Assembly (NCBI GenBank): GCA_900545835.1
Contig: URBB01000007.1
Location: forward strand, 1 to 29,454
Reading direction: 5' to 3'
DNA from: an uncultured Collinsella sp.
Lineage (GTDB): Bacteria; Actinomycetota; Coriobacteriia; Coriobacteriales; Coriobacteriaceae
DNA length: 29,454 nucleotides
Made by a program: the position numbers and the translations under genes. Shown here piece after piece: positions 17,381 to 24,236 of the stretch. The notes under the pieces were generated by a model. It was not told where the DNA came from. It was given only the letters and a program-made list of their open reading frames with translations, and ran no database searches. Each line of letters starts with the position of its first letter. Within the stretch, counting starts at the first letter, position 1.

Positions 17381-17389
17381 CTTGTCCTT

Positions 17390-17779
17390 TTAGGCAACGA
17401 GCCTGCACATATATTCAATGGCTGCTGCGAGGCCGCCGCTCGATCGTGGTTTAAAGACCATGTCGGCGGCGGCCTCGTTTTCGCATCCGGCGCCACGAAG
17501 GGCGAGTGCGATGCCGGCTTCTAGAAGGAGCGGCAGGCCGCGTTGGCTGGTTGCGATTACGGCAGCCTGATTGAGCGGGCAGCTGTGCGCTTGGCATTGG
17601 ATGGCAAGTTCACCTTGCGCCGGGCAAGGGACCAGAACAGCGACGACGCGACTTGATAGCAATGCAAATGCTGTGCGCTCATCGGGTGAAAGGCATTCTG
17701 CTTCAACGATGACGAGCTTGGGCGGTGCGCTGTTTGTGCGAAGCGTGGCTCGGTACATGCGGACCGAAGAACCCGACAT
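17390..17779 (-). CDS. Cysteine-rich unknown protein, divergent from an XRE regulator
   Basis: The product is 129 residues from the ATG at 17779, which is preceded by AGGAGTTTTCT; an in-frame ATG 24 bases upstream has no site. It is soluble and predicted alpha/beta, with six cysteines (C29, C52, C62, C67, C99, C125), of which C62 and C67 form C-x4-C. A Gly/Leu-rich stretch QRGLPLLLEAGIALALRGAG lies at 79-98. I do not recognise the family. It is convergent with the DUF1648 gene and divergent from a 72-residue XRE protein, with a 24-bp perfect palindrome between, so the XRE protein probably controls it. Cysteine spacing could suit metal or redox sensing, but nothing proves it. Confidence 0.7.
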   Translation of the reverse strand: MSGSSVRMYRATLRTNSAPPKLVIVEAECLSPDERTAFALLSSRVVAVLVPCPAQGELAIQCQAHSCPLNQAAVIATSQRGLPLLLEAGIALALRGAGCENEAAADMVFKPRSSGGLAAAIEYMCRLVA

Positions 17780-17802
17780 AGAAAACTCCTGTGTATTCGG
17801 CA

Positions 17803-17826
17803 AAACGTAAACTATAGTTTACGTTT
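17803..17826. promoter_or_regulatory. 24-bp perfect palindromic operator
   Basis: AAACGTAAACTA is followed by its exact reverse complement, centred at 17814/17815. The central TATAGT occurs on both strands and could serve as a -10 box in each direction. This is a strong operator candidate for the adjacent XRE regulator controlling both divergent genes. Confidence 0.75.
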
Positions 17827-17855
17827 ATGTTCGGCTCCATTTCAAACTCGGCTGC

Positions 17856-18074
17856 ATGGACGAACGTGCGAAACAGATTCTTGGCAGGCGGGTCGAAGAG
17901 ACACGCAGGGACCTTGGTATCTCCAAGGTTGATTTTTGTGTGGCGACAGGAATCAGCCGACCCTACCTCGACCGAATCGAAGATGGGACGGCAAATTTCA
18001 CGCTCAAGGTTCTATTTAAGATCGCGCCCGCACTCGGCATGACGGTGTCAGAGCTTCTCGAGGGTATCGGATAG
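17856..18074 (+). CDS. Small XRE-family helix-turn-helix regulator
   Basis: The 72-residue protein is a single five-helix XRE domain: RRVEETRRDLGISKVDFCVA, then TGISRPYLDRIEDGTANFTL, then KVLFKIAPALGMTVSELLEG. There is no effector domain. No clear Shine-Dalgarno sequence precedes the ATG at 17856. If transcription starts at the palindrome's TATAGT the leader is about 30 bases, so translation may be weak. It is divergent from the cysteine-rich gene, so the pair is probably a small self-regulated module. Confidence 0.82.
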   Translation: MDERAKQILGRRVEETRRDLGISKVDFCVATGISRPYLDRIEDGTANFTLKVLFKIAPALGMTVSELLEGIG

Positions 18075-18395
18075 GGCGTTCCCCCGCTGTATTTGACGCT
18101 CTTTGGGCGGGTCCCCCTGGTTGCGATGTGCAAAATCGCGAGTATTCAGCACCAGTTTGGCCGTAGATGGTAGCTCGAGCGGCTGGCCTTGCCTTTTTGG
18201 CAGTAGTTAATCCACATACTAAATAAAAATGAGGAATAAATATTTACTAGACGGAACCCTCGTCCTAAAAGTTCGTCTAACAATCGGTCGATTCTATGCC
18301 TACGGAGGAGAAATTGCAGAGTACTCCGATTTTTGCACGGCCCGAGGGGGACTACCTGTCGTTTAAGGTTGCGATAAGTGGAGCTGCCTTAGAGA
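18075..18395. other. Intergenic region with a candidate MITE-like element
   Basis: About 320 bases carry no secure gene. An AT-rich core (about 18200-18300), unlike the GC-rich surroundings, is bracketed by two inverted, similar segments of about 40 bases, listed separately. An imperfect stem TAGACGGAAC/GTTCGTCTA lies at about 18248-18278. Two tiny frames (45 codons from 18229; 36 codons from a TTG at 18314) were noted and not called. Confidence 0.6.
18111..18352. mobile_element. Candidate MITE-like element with about 40-bp terminal inverted repeats
   Basis: The segment 18111-18151 and the reverse complement of 18315-18352 align with small gaps. Both begin GTCCCCCT, then share GTGCAAAA, then TCG and AGTA(T/C)TC(A/T)GCA. 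The roughly 160-base interior is AT-rich and non-coding. Size and structure fit a miniature inverted-repeat transposable element or another dispersed non-coding repeat. No target-site duplication was identified with certainty. Confidence 0.5.
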
Positions 18396-19409
18396 TTACG
18401 CCATCGGGATACGGTCGTGGTTAACTTGGCTGTAGAACAGGCGCTGGATTTCGGCGGCATCGCGTGACTGGCCGAGTGCCCACATGGTCTTGGCCACAAG
18501 CGTCTCGGTGGTCATGTCATCGCCGCGCAGAATGCCCGGATGATCGGCGTAAGCGCGGCCGACCTCATAAACGCCCAGATCGAGGCCCTCTTCGGGGACC
18601 TGCGTGGTCATAACGACGGTGCGGCCCGAATCGACCCAGCGGAAAATCGCCTCCTGGAATGACTCGCCGGACTCGCCAAACTCGGGAATACCGCCAATGC
18701 CAAAGGTCTCAAGAATTACAGCATCGTAGCTATCGGCTAGGGCGTCCAGGATACCCGGGTTCACGCCGGGCGTAAGCTTGAGTACAAATACACGCGGGTC
18801 GATGCTGTCGTAGAAACGCACCGGGTTTTCGCCCTGATGCGTGCCGTGAAGCCCGTTGCGCACGATGCGGTCGTTGCGAATGTAGGCAATGGGCGGATAG
18901 TTGACGCTAATGAACGCGTTAAAGCTCATGGTGCGCTGCTTGCGGGCGCGCGTGCCGGCAATGGCGACGCCACCAAACACAATCGACACATCGTGCGAGT
19001 GCTCGTCGAGCGCATAGAGCAGGCTCTGGTACAGGTTGAGTTTGGCATCAGTAAAAGGGTTGCCCATGGGCTTTTGCGAGCCGGTGAGTACGATGGGCTT
19101 GGGGCTGTCCTGAATCAGATAGGAAAGTGCCGCCGCGGTGTAGCTCATGGTATCGGTGCCGTGCAGAATTACGAAGCCGTCATGGTCGGCATAGCCTTCG
19201 ACGATGACATCGCGGATACGCATCCAGTCGCTCGGGCGCATGTTGGTACTGTCGATGTTCATGGGCTGCACGACGTCGAGCTCGCAGAGGCCCGAGATCT
19301 CGGGGACGCTCTGGGCGAGCTCCTCACCGGTCAGGGCGGGGGAGAGGCCGTTGCCGTCCTCGGTCGATGCGATGGTGCCGCCCGTGGCGATGAGAAGGAT
19401 GCGCTTCAT
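18396..19409 (-). CDS. ansA: L-asparaginase, type I (cytoplasmic)
   Basis: The product is 337 residues from the ATG at 19409 (MKRILLIATGGTIAST), preceded by AGGAAT; the longer frame adds 24 residues without a site. It hydrolyses L-asparagine to aspartate and ammonia. The first catalytic Thr is in ATGGTIAST (8-16), and the second triad lies in LHGTDTMSYTAAALSY. LTGSQKPMG and FNAFISVNYPPI follow as in type I enzymes. No signal peptide is present, in agreement with a cytoplasmic enzyme. It is transcribed towards the MITE-like region and divergent from guaA across about 270 bases. No operon partner is evident. Confidence 0.93.
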   Translation of the reverse strand: MKRILLIATGGTIASTEDGNGLSPALTGEELAQSVPEISGLCELDVVQPMNIDSTNMRPSDWMRIRDVIVEGYADHDGFVILHGTDTMSYTAAALSYLIQDSPKPIVLTGSQKPMGNPFTDAKLNLYQSLLYALDEHSHDVSIVFGGVAIAGTRARKQRTMSFNAFISVNYPPIAYIRNDRIVRNGLHGTHQGENPVRFYDSIDPRVFVLKLTPGVNPGILDALADSYDAVILETFGIGGIPEFGESGESFQEAIFRWVDSGRTVVMTTQVPEEGLDLGVYEVGRAYADHPGILRGDDMTTETLVAKTMWALGQSRDAAEIQRLFYSQVNHDRIPMA

Positions 19410-19605
19410 GCTGGTATTCCTATCGTATTTGCCGCCGCAGAGGCGGAGTCGTTCGGCAGTATTGTGGCACAGAGCGTTCAATGTTCAAACGTATTACATC
19501 ATCTGTAACGTCTGGTAACACTTCAATTGTTGTTAAATAGGGGCCCAGGTCGTGCGTTTGCCGTGCGCTGATGGCTGCGAGGGACGAGAAACCCCATATA
19601 ACGTG

Positions 19606-19611
19606 TACACT
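19606..19611 (+). promoter_or_regulatory. Possible -10 box of guaA
   Basis: TACACT, preceded by TG one base further up, lies 65 bases before the guaA start. The -35 region is not convincing. No conserved purine riboswitch core was recognised in the leader. Confidence 0.35.
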
Positions 19612-19676
19612 ATGGAAGTTATTTTCGTTCATTCACGCGGGTGGGCACCGGCTCCCCGCCAACAAGAGGGGGAACC

Positions 19677-21275
19677 ATGGATCAAAAGGCTTCCGCAAAG
19701 GTCCTCGTACTCGACTTTGGTGCGCAGTACGGTCAGCTCATTGCCCGTCGCGTCCGCGACCTCAACGTGTATTCCGAGATTGTCCCCTGCGACATCTCGG
19801 CCGATGAGATTCGCGAGATGAACGCCTCTGCGCTCATCCTTTCCGGCGGCCCGGCTTCCGTGTATGCCGAGGACGCTCCGTCCATCGATCCCGCCATCTT
19901 TGACCTGGGCCTTCCCGTCCTGGGCTTTTGCTACGGCCATCAGATCACGGCCGTGACGCTCGGCGGCAAGGTCGGCCACTCCGAGGTGGGCGAGTACGGC
20001 CGCGCCACCATCACGCGCACGGCAGGCGCCAAGCTCTTTAACTCCACGCCCATGGAGCAGACCGTGTGGATGAGCCATCGCGACGCCGTTTCCGAGGTGC
20101 CCGAGGGCTTTACCGTTACCGCCAGCACCGACGTGTGCCCGGTTGCTGCCATGGAGTGCGTCGAGCGCAAGATCTTCACCACGCAGTTCCACCCCGAGGT
20201 CAAGCACTCCGAGTACGGTCAGCAGCTGCTGAGCAACTTCCTGTTTGAGATTTGCGGCCTGGAGCCCAACTGGAGCATGGACAACCTGGTCGAGACCATG
20301 ACGGCCGAGTTCCGCGAGAAGGTCGGTGACGACCGCGTGATTCTGGCCCTGTCCGGCGGCGTCGACTCCTCCGTCGTGGCTGCGCTGGGCGCCCGCGCCG
20401 TGGGCAAGCAGATGACCTGCGTGTTCATCAACCACGGTCTGCTGCGCAAGGGTGAGCCCGAGCAGGTGGAGGAGGTCTTCACCAAGCAGTTTGACGTCGA
20501 CTTTATCCACGTCCACGCCGAGGACCGTTATGCCGAGCTTTTGGCCGGCGTGACCGAGCCCGAGGAGAAGCGCCGCATCATCGGTACGCAGTTCTGGAAA
20601 GAGTTCTTCGCCGTGGCGCAGCAGCTCGAGACCGATGGCAAGCCGGTCAAGTACCTGGCTCAGGGCACCATCTACCCCGACATCATCGAGTCCGGCGCTC
20701 GCAAGACGGGTGGCAAGACGGCCACCATCAAGAGCCATCACAACCTGATCCCGTTCCCCGAGGGCGTGCACTTCGACCTTATTGAGCCGCTCGACCACTT
20801 CTTTAAGGACGAGGTCCGCGCGCTTGGTCTGGCGCTGGGCCTGCCGGGTCACATCGTGTTCCGCCAGCCTTTCCCGGGTCCGGGTCTGGCCATCCGCATC
20901 ATCGGCGCGGTCGACAAGGAGAAGCTCGAGATCCTCAAGAACGCCGACGCTATCGTGCGCGAGGAGCTCGACGCCTACAACCAGCGCCTGTTTGAGCAGA
21001 CCGGTGAGCGCAACTCCGAGCACAGCTGCTGGCAGTACTTTGCGGTCCTGCCTGACATCAAGTCCGTCGGCGTTATGGGCGACGAGCGCACCTACCAGCG
21101 CCCGATCATCCTGCGCGCCGTCGAGTCCAGCGATGCCATGACCGCCGACTGGGCCAAGCTGCCTTACGATGTCTTGGCCCGCATTTCCGGCCGCATCGTT
21201 GCCGAGGTTCCCGGCGCCAACCGCGTGTGCTACGACATCACGTCCAAGCCGCCCGCGACCATCGAGTGGGAGTAG
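19677..21275 (+). CDS. guaA: GMP synthase (glutamine-hydrolysing)
   Basis: The 532-residue enzyme converts XMP to GMP using ATP and glutamine. The ATG at 19677 follows AGAGGGGG; the earlier in-frame GTG has no site. The N-terminal class I amidotransferase carries DFGAQYGQLIARRVRD (13-28), nucleophile C85 (LGFCYGHQ), and H172/E174 (QFHPEV). The ATP-pyrophosphatase P-loop is SGGVDSS at 226-232. The C-terminal dimerisation/XMP domain ends GANRVCYDITSKPPATIEWE, the invariant family terminus, so the gene is intact. Its 3' end is a known insertion site for integrative elements in Gram-positive bacteria, and the sequence directly after it changes to mobile-element genes. Confidence 0.97.
   Translation: MDQKASAKVLVLDFGAQYGQLIARRVRDLNVYSEIVPCDISADEIREMNASALILSGGPASVYAEDAPSIDPAIFDLGLPVLGFCYGHQITAVTLGGKVGHSEVGEYGRATITRTAGAKLFNSTPMEQTVWMSHRDAVSEVPEGFTVTASTDVCPVAAMECVERKIFTTQFHPEVKHSEYGQQLLSNFLFEICGLEPNWSMDNLVETMTAEFREKVGDDRVILALSGGVDSSVVAALGARAVGKQMTCVFINHGLLRKGEPEQVEEVFTKQFDVDFIHVHAEDRYAELLAGVTEPEEKRRIIGTQFWKEFFAVAQQLETDGKPVKYLAQGTIYPDIIESGARKTGGKTATIKSHHNLIPFPEGVHFDLIEPLDHFFKDEVRALGLALGLPGHIVFRQPFPGPGLAIRIIGAVDKEKLEILKNADAIVREELDAYNQRLFEQTGERNSEHSCWQYFAVLPDIKSVGVMGDERTYQRPIILRAVESSDAMTADWAKLPYDVLARISGRIVAEVPGANRVCYDITSKPPATIEWE
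21261..21275 (+). other. Candidate attachment site (attL) at the guaA 3' end
   Basis: The last codons of guaA (ATCGAGTGGGAGTAG) resemble attB cores used by guaA-targeting integrases known from other bacteria, and an integrase gene lies 1.4 kb away. The other junction is outside the window, so the direct repeat cannot be shown here. Confidence 0.45.
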
Positions 21276-21369
21276 GCTGATAGGGTTCTGACCTGCACTT
21301 TTGAGTGCCGCACTGTGCCGCTGAGTTTCGTTTCGTACGAGAGTCATGGCAAAGCCGCCAGCGACGGCG

Positions 21370-21805
21370 GTGAGTAAATACGGTAATCTGGCCTCCGTTC
21401 CCGCGTTGGGACGGAGGCTTTTTCTTTGCCGTTTTACTCCCTTTCACCTGCGATTTCGCGATTTACTCCCCGTATTTCAAGACGACAAGGCACGGGGCGG
21501 TATTCGGAGGAACGGGAGTAAAGATTTATCCCGAATGAGTAGACGCGCGATTTTTGTCCCCGAGAACGAAACGAGGCCGTTTCGGGGCCCGTGAAACTCA
21601 AATCGAACTCAACGGGCGTTTTTACGGTCTCCGTACGGCGTTTCCCCAGGTGGTTAATGGGGAGTAAAGAATCTCGCCGCCTCAATGAAACCGGGAGTAA
21701 TCAGGGGAAATGCCGCAGTGTACTGCCGTGTGCCGCCATGTAAGCCACCGCGTCATTTACTCCCCGTTTACGCTTGAAATGCCTTTGCATGCAATGGGGA
21801 GTAAA
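21370..21805. repeat. Eight GGGAGTAAA motifs, mixed orientation
   Basis: Upper-strand copies: 21370-21378 (one mismatch), 21514-21522, 21659-21668, 21693-21700 (truncated by one base), 21796-21805. Lower-strand copies: 21433-21441, 21462-21471, 21756-21765. Four copies extend to GGGGAGTAAA. The two lower-strand long copies share ATTTACTCCCCGT, and 21659 and 21796 share AATGGGGAGTAAA. The guaA end itself carries GGGAGTAG. Confidence 0.85.
21391..21427 (+). terminator. Strong intrinsic terminator downstream of guaA
   Basis: GCCTCCGT (21391-21398) pairs with ACGGAGGC (21411-21418), with inner CCC/GGG pairing, and is followed by TTTTTCTTT. It probably ends the guaA transcript. If attL is in guaA, this terminator belongs to the element; if it is the native one, the junction lies further right. 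Confidence 0.9.
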
Positions 21806-21892
21806 AACTCAGCTTACGCAGGAGCGAGCGGAGCTCACCGCCTAGCCTGGCGTCCTGATTCGGTTGCGTTGATTGCGAAATGCGGGGAGCCG

Positions 21893-22306
21893 TTACAGCA
21901 AGGCTTTCCAGTCCTCGTACTCGTCGGCGTCGATCTCGCCGTTCTCGAGCCGTGCGCGCTTCTCTGCCCACAACTCGATCGCCATCGCGGCTTTGGGCGC
22001 GTGCGGCGCCTTGGGGTTCAGGGAGAGGCCCGAACCGTCGGCTGAGGGAACTATGCCGAAGGAGTCTTCGAGCCGCACGAGCAGCGACATGAGGTCGCCT
22101 GCGGTCTCGACGCCGTAATCCTTGAGGGCGTTGACGGACACGCCGAGCGCTGCGGCGATGGACTCGAGCAGCTCGGGCTTCACGGCGCGGATGCCGCTCT
22201 CGTAGTGGCGCACGGCCCCCTCGGTCAGGCCGACCGCCTCGGCAAGCTGCGCTTGCGTCATGCCGCGCGACTTGCGGTACCGCCTTATGTTCTCGCCTAC
22301 GGACAT
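21893..22306 (-). CDS. XRE-family repressor of the element
   Basis: The product is 137 residues from the ATG at 22306, behind AGGAGGAGG; the longer frame is rejected. Residues 1-60 form an XRE helix-turn-helix (GENIRRYRKSRGMTQAQLAE, then AVGLTEGAVRHYESGIRAVK). The C-terminal part ends in an acidic stretch LENGEIDADEYEDWKALL, common in repressors of mobile elements in Clostridia and Coriobacteriia. It is divergent from the xis/integrase operon. Operators CGTAC-N6-GTACG lie inside its own promoter spacer, inside the integrase promoter spacer, and between the latter and xis. A cI/ImmR-like role in holding the element quiescent is inferred. Confidence 0.85.
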   Translation of the reverse strand: MSVGENIRRYRKSRGMTQAQLAEAVGLTEGAVRHYESGIRAVKPELLESIAAALGVSVNALKDYGVETAGDLMSLLVRLEDSFGIVPSADGSGLSLNPKAPHAPKAAMAIELWAEKRARLENGEIDADEYEDWKALL

Positions 22307-22337
22307 GCGCCCTCCTCCTGGAATTACGTACCCGCAC

Positions 22338-22366
22338 ATCTTACCAGCGTACGCAAATGTACGCAA
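22338..22366 (-). promoter_or_regulatory. Repressor promoter with embedded operator S1
   Basis: On the lower strand TTGCGT (22361-22366) and TAAGAT (22338-22343) are separated by 17 bases. The spacer overlaps operator S1, CGTACGCAAATGTACG (22348-22363). Binding there would autoregulate the repressor. Confidence 0.7.
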
Positions 22367-22371
22367 TTCTA

Positions 22372-22400
22372 TTGACAGTACAGATATGTACGTTTACTCT
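22372..22400 (+). promoter_or_regulatory. Promoter of the xis/integrase operon with embedded operator S2
   Basis: TTGACA (22372-22377) and TACTCT (22395-22400) have a 17-base spacer. Operator S2, AGTACAGATATGTACG (22377-22392), fills that spacer, the same geometry as S1 in the opposing promoter. Confidence 0.8.
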
Positions 22401-22412
22401 GAATCTGTAAAC

Positions 22413-22428
22413 CGTACGTATCTGTACG
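22413..22428. promoter_or_regulatory. Operator S3
   Basis: CGTACGTATCTGTACG, reverse complement CGTACAGATACGTACG, matches the S1/S2 consensus CGTAC-R-S-A-W-A-Y-GTACG. It lies just after the predicted transcription start and before the xis ribosome site. Confidence 0.75.
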
Positions 22429-22446
22429 CTAATGACAGGAGGAGCC

Positions 22447-22650
22447 ATGGACGAGAAGGTGGCAAAGACGCCGAGACCGCACATGCTGGATGCGGACGAG
22501 GTTGCGGAGCTGCTGAGGATCAAGAAAGGCAGCGCCTACGAGGTGATCAGGAAGATAAACGCCGAGCAGGAGGCGCGCGGGCGCGTGGTTATCCGCGGAC
22601 GCGTTCGAAGTGACGTCTTCGACGCCCTGTACTTCCCGGAGGTGGACTGA
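22447..22650 (+). CDS. xis: Excisionase-like small DNA-binding protein
   Basis: The product is 67 residues from the ATG at 22447 behind AGGAGGAG. It has a compact winged/MerR-like helix-turn-helix: MLDADEVAELLRIKKGSAYE followed by VIRKINAEQEARGR and a short basic tail with strand-like VVIRGRV. Such proteins directly upstream of tyrosine integrases act as recombination directionality factors. It ends one base before the integrase start, so the two are translationally linked. The name rests on position and fold type, and a transcription-factor role is the alternative. It is the first gene of the operon controlled by operators S2 and S3. Confidence 0.72.
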   Translation: MDEKVAKTPRPHMLDADEVAELLRIKKGSAYEVIRKINAEQEARGRVVIRGRVRSDVFDALYFPEVD

Positions 22651-22651
22651 C

Positions 22652-23722
22652 ATGCCGGTGTACAAGGACGACAGCAACGGCACGTTCTTCGTGCAGTGCT
22701 ACTACCGCGACGCCCGCGGCTCGAAGCGCCACAAGACAAAGCGCGGCTTCTCCTCCGAGGTGGAGGCGGCCGTATGGGAAAGCCAGTTCAAGAGCCTTAA
22801 CGGCGGGGCCATGGACATGACGTTTTCCGAGTTCGTTGAGGTGTACGCCTCCGAGGTGAAGCCTCGCATACGCGAGCATACGTGGATCACCAAGGAGTAC
22901 ATCATCAACGACAAGCTCGTGCCGTTCTTTGGGGATATGCGCATGTGCGATGTGAGGCCGATCGACGTTATTAGGTGGCAGAACGAGCTTACTGAACACC
23001 GGGACGCCGACGGTAAGCCCTGGGCGCCGACGTACCTGCGCACGGTGAACAACCAACTCAACGCCATCTTCAACCACGCCGAGCGCTACTACGGGCTCAC
23101 CGACAACCCGGTGCGAAGGGTCGACAAGATGGGCTCGAAGAAGGGCGGCGAGATGCAGTTCTGGACCAAGGACGAGTACCTGAGGTTCAGCGAGGCCGTC
23201 ATGGACAAGCCGCTCTCGTTCCACGCCTTCGAGCTGCTCTACTGGACGGGCATCCGCTGCGGCGAGCTTCTGGCGCTCACTCCGTCCGACTTCATGCTGG
23301 AGAGTTCGCGTCTGCGCATCAACAAGTCGTACCAAAGCCTCCACGGCGTAGACACCGTGACCGATCCCAAGACGCCCAAGTCGGTGCGCACGATCGTCAT
23401 GCCCGCCTTCCTGCGCGACGAGATGGCGGACTTCATCGAGCTACGAGACGACGTCGCCCCCGACGAGCGCCTGTTCGCCGTTACCAAGCACTTCCTGGCC
23501 CACGAGATGGAACGAGGGTGCAAGGCGTCTGGCGTGAAACGCATCCGCATACACGACATACGCCACAGCCACGTGAGCCTGCTGATCGAGATGGGCTTCT
23601 CCGCGCTGGCCATCGCCGAGCGCATGGGCCACGAGGCGGTGGACATCACCTACCGATACGCGCACCTGTTCCCCACGAAGCAGGACGAGATGGCCGCCGC
23701 CCTTGACGGGGCGAGGGGATAA
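22652..23722 (+). CDS. int: Tyrosine-type site-specific integrase
   Basis: This 356-residue tyrosine recombinase is expected to insert and excise the element. The start at 22652 follows GGAGGTGGACTGAC one base after the xis stop. The N-terminal about 48 residues form a small beta-rich arm-binding domain (KDDSNGTFFVQCYYRDARGS), and residues about 56-150 the core-binding SAM-like domain. The catalytic part has R202 (WTGIRCGELLALT), H301 and R304 (HDIRHSHVSLL), H327 (ERMGHEAV) and Tyr336 (RYAHLF). Nothing is missing. The GGGAGTAAA array between guaA and this operon may hold its arm-type sites. Orientation is away from guaA. Confidence 0.95.
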   Translation: MPVYKDDSNGTFFVQCYYRDARGSKRHKTKRGFSSEVEAAVWESQFKSLNGGAMDMTFSEFVEVYASEVKPRIREHTWITKEYIINDKLVPFFGDMRMCDVRPIDVIRWQNELTEHRDADGKPWAPTYLRTVNNQLNAIFNHAERYYGLTDNPVRRVDKMGSKKGGEMQFWTKDEYLRFSEAVMDKPLSFHAFELLYWTGIRCGELLALTPSDFMLESSRLRINKSYQSLHGVDTVTDPKTPKSVRTIVMPAFLRDEMADFIELRDDVAPDERLFAVTKHFLAHEMERGCKASGVKRIRIHDIRHSHVSLLIEMGFSALAIAERMGHEAVDITYRYAHLFPTKQDEMAAALDGARG

Positions 23723-23727
23723 GAAGG

Positions 23728-24153
23728 ATGCCGTGCGAGAACAGCGCCCGCAAGCGCAGTAAGACGATGGCGTTCCGCTGCACGCCCGAGGAGCATAAGC
23801 TCATATGCGAGATGGCCGCCTGGAGCGGCATGAACAGGCAGGACTACATCATCGCCAAGCTCACCGATACCCAGGTCGAGGTGAGACCCTCTGTGAGCGT
23901 GCAGAAGGCGCTGAAGGACTCGATGGCGGAGTTGGCCAAGGAAGTACGGCTGGCGGCCTCCTACAGCGAGCTGAGCGAGTCTCTGCAGCAGAGAGTCGAG
24001 CACGTGATGAGGTTCTTCCTGGCGCTCGGCGAGCCTATTGACTCGCGAGTGGACGACGCGTCTCAGGAAGAATCGTTCCCGGCGATGGCGACTGAGGTCG
24101 AAACTAACGACAACGCCGACAATGCAAGTATCTTTGGAATGGGTCGCGGCTAA
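23728..24153 (+). CDS. MobC-like ribbon-helix-helix protein
   Basis: The protein has 141 residues. KTMAFRCTPEEHKLICEM followed by AAWSGMNRQDYIIAKL (about 12-45) has the pattern of ribbon-helix-helix relaxosome accessory proteins, with a beta strand followed by two helices. The middle is a helical region rich in Leu, Ser and Glu and the C-terminus is acidic and low in complexity. AAGAAGG lies just before the ATG, five bases after the integrase stop, so it belongs to the integrase operon. That is unusual, because a second and more typical MobC precedes the relaxase at 27523. It may bind att DNA or a second transfer origin, or act as a regulator. Function is inferred from fold only. Confidence 0.68.
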   Translation: MPCENSARKRSKTMAFRCTPEEHKLICEMAAWSGMNRQDYIIAKLTDTQVEVRPSVSVQKALKDSMAELAKEVRLAASYSELSESLQQRVEHVMRFFLALGEPIDSRVDDASQEESFPAMATEVETNDNADNASIFGMGRG

Positions 24154-24236
24154 CGCTCATCTAAGCGCCGACCAGGAACTGCGATTCTTTAGGGTGTTGC
24201 CCGCAAAGCAAATAGTTAATCTTCCGCGAAAGGAAG

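Larger units (their letters stand above)
21276..21892. other. Non-coding left end of the element with GGGAGTAAA array
   Basis: About 617 bases lack any gene with a ribosome site. They contain one strong terminator (21391-21427) and eight copies of a GGGAGTAAA motif in both orientations. A TTGCATGCAA palindrome lies at 21785-21794 between the last inverted pair. This layout fits a recombinase-binding attachment region. Confidence 0.6.

Noticed and set aside
18229..18366. A 45-codon frame from an ATG in the AT-rich core
   Set aside because: No ribosome site precedes it, and it lies inside the candidate MITE-like element; could be a chance frame.
18314..18424. A 36-codon frame from TTG with a good GGAGGAG site
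   Set aside because: The ribosome site is suggestive, but the frame lies in the terminal repeat, overlaps the ansA 3' end in antisense and matches nothing I know.
19612..19676. Purine riboswitch in the guaA leader
   Set aside because: The leader is short and I could not find the conserved three-way-junction core sequences.
21276..21340. tRNA-based attachment site
   Set aside because: No tRNA cloverleaf is visible near the integrase; guaA is the adjacent gene.
19629..21347. A 572-codon leftward frame opposite guaA
   Set aside because: It is a shadow of guaA: Val/Leu/Asp/His-biased translation typical of antisense frames in GC-rich genes, with no ribosome site. Similar long shadows oppose the dehydrogenase, GH4, PTS and ychF genes.
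21346..21685. Short frames on both strands in the left end of the element
   Set aside because: They cross the terminator and the motif array, lack ribosome sites and have no coherent composition.
21276..21892. CRISPR array from the repeated GGGAGTAAA motifs
   Set aside because: Motifs are only 9-10 bases, irregularly spaced and in both orientations; no cas genes are present.
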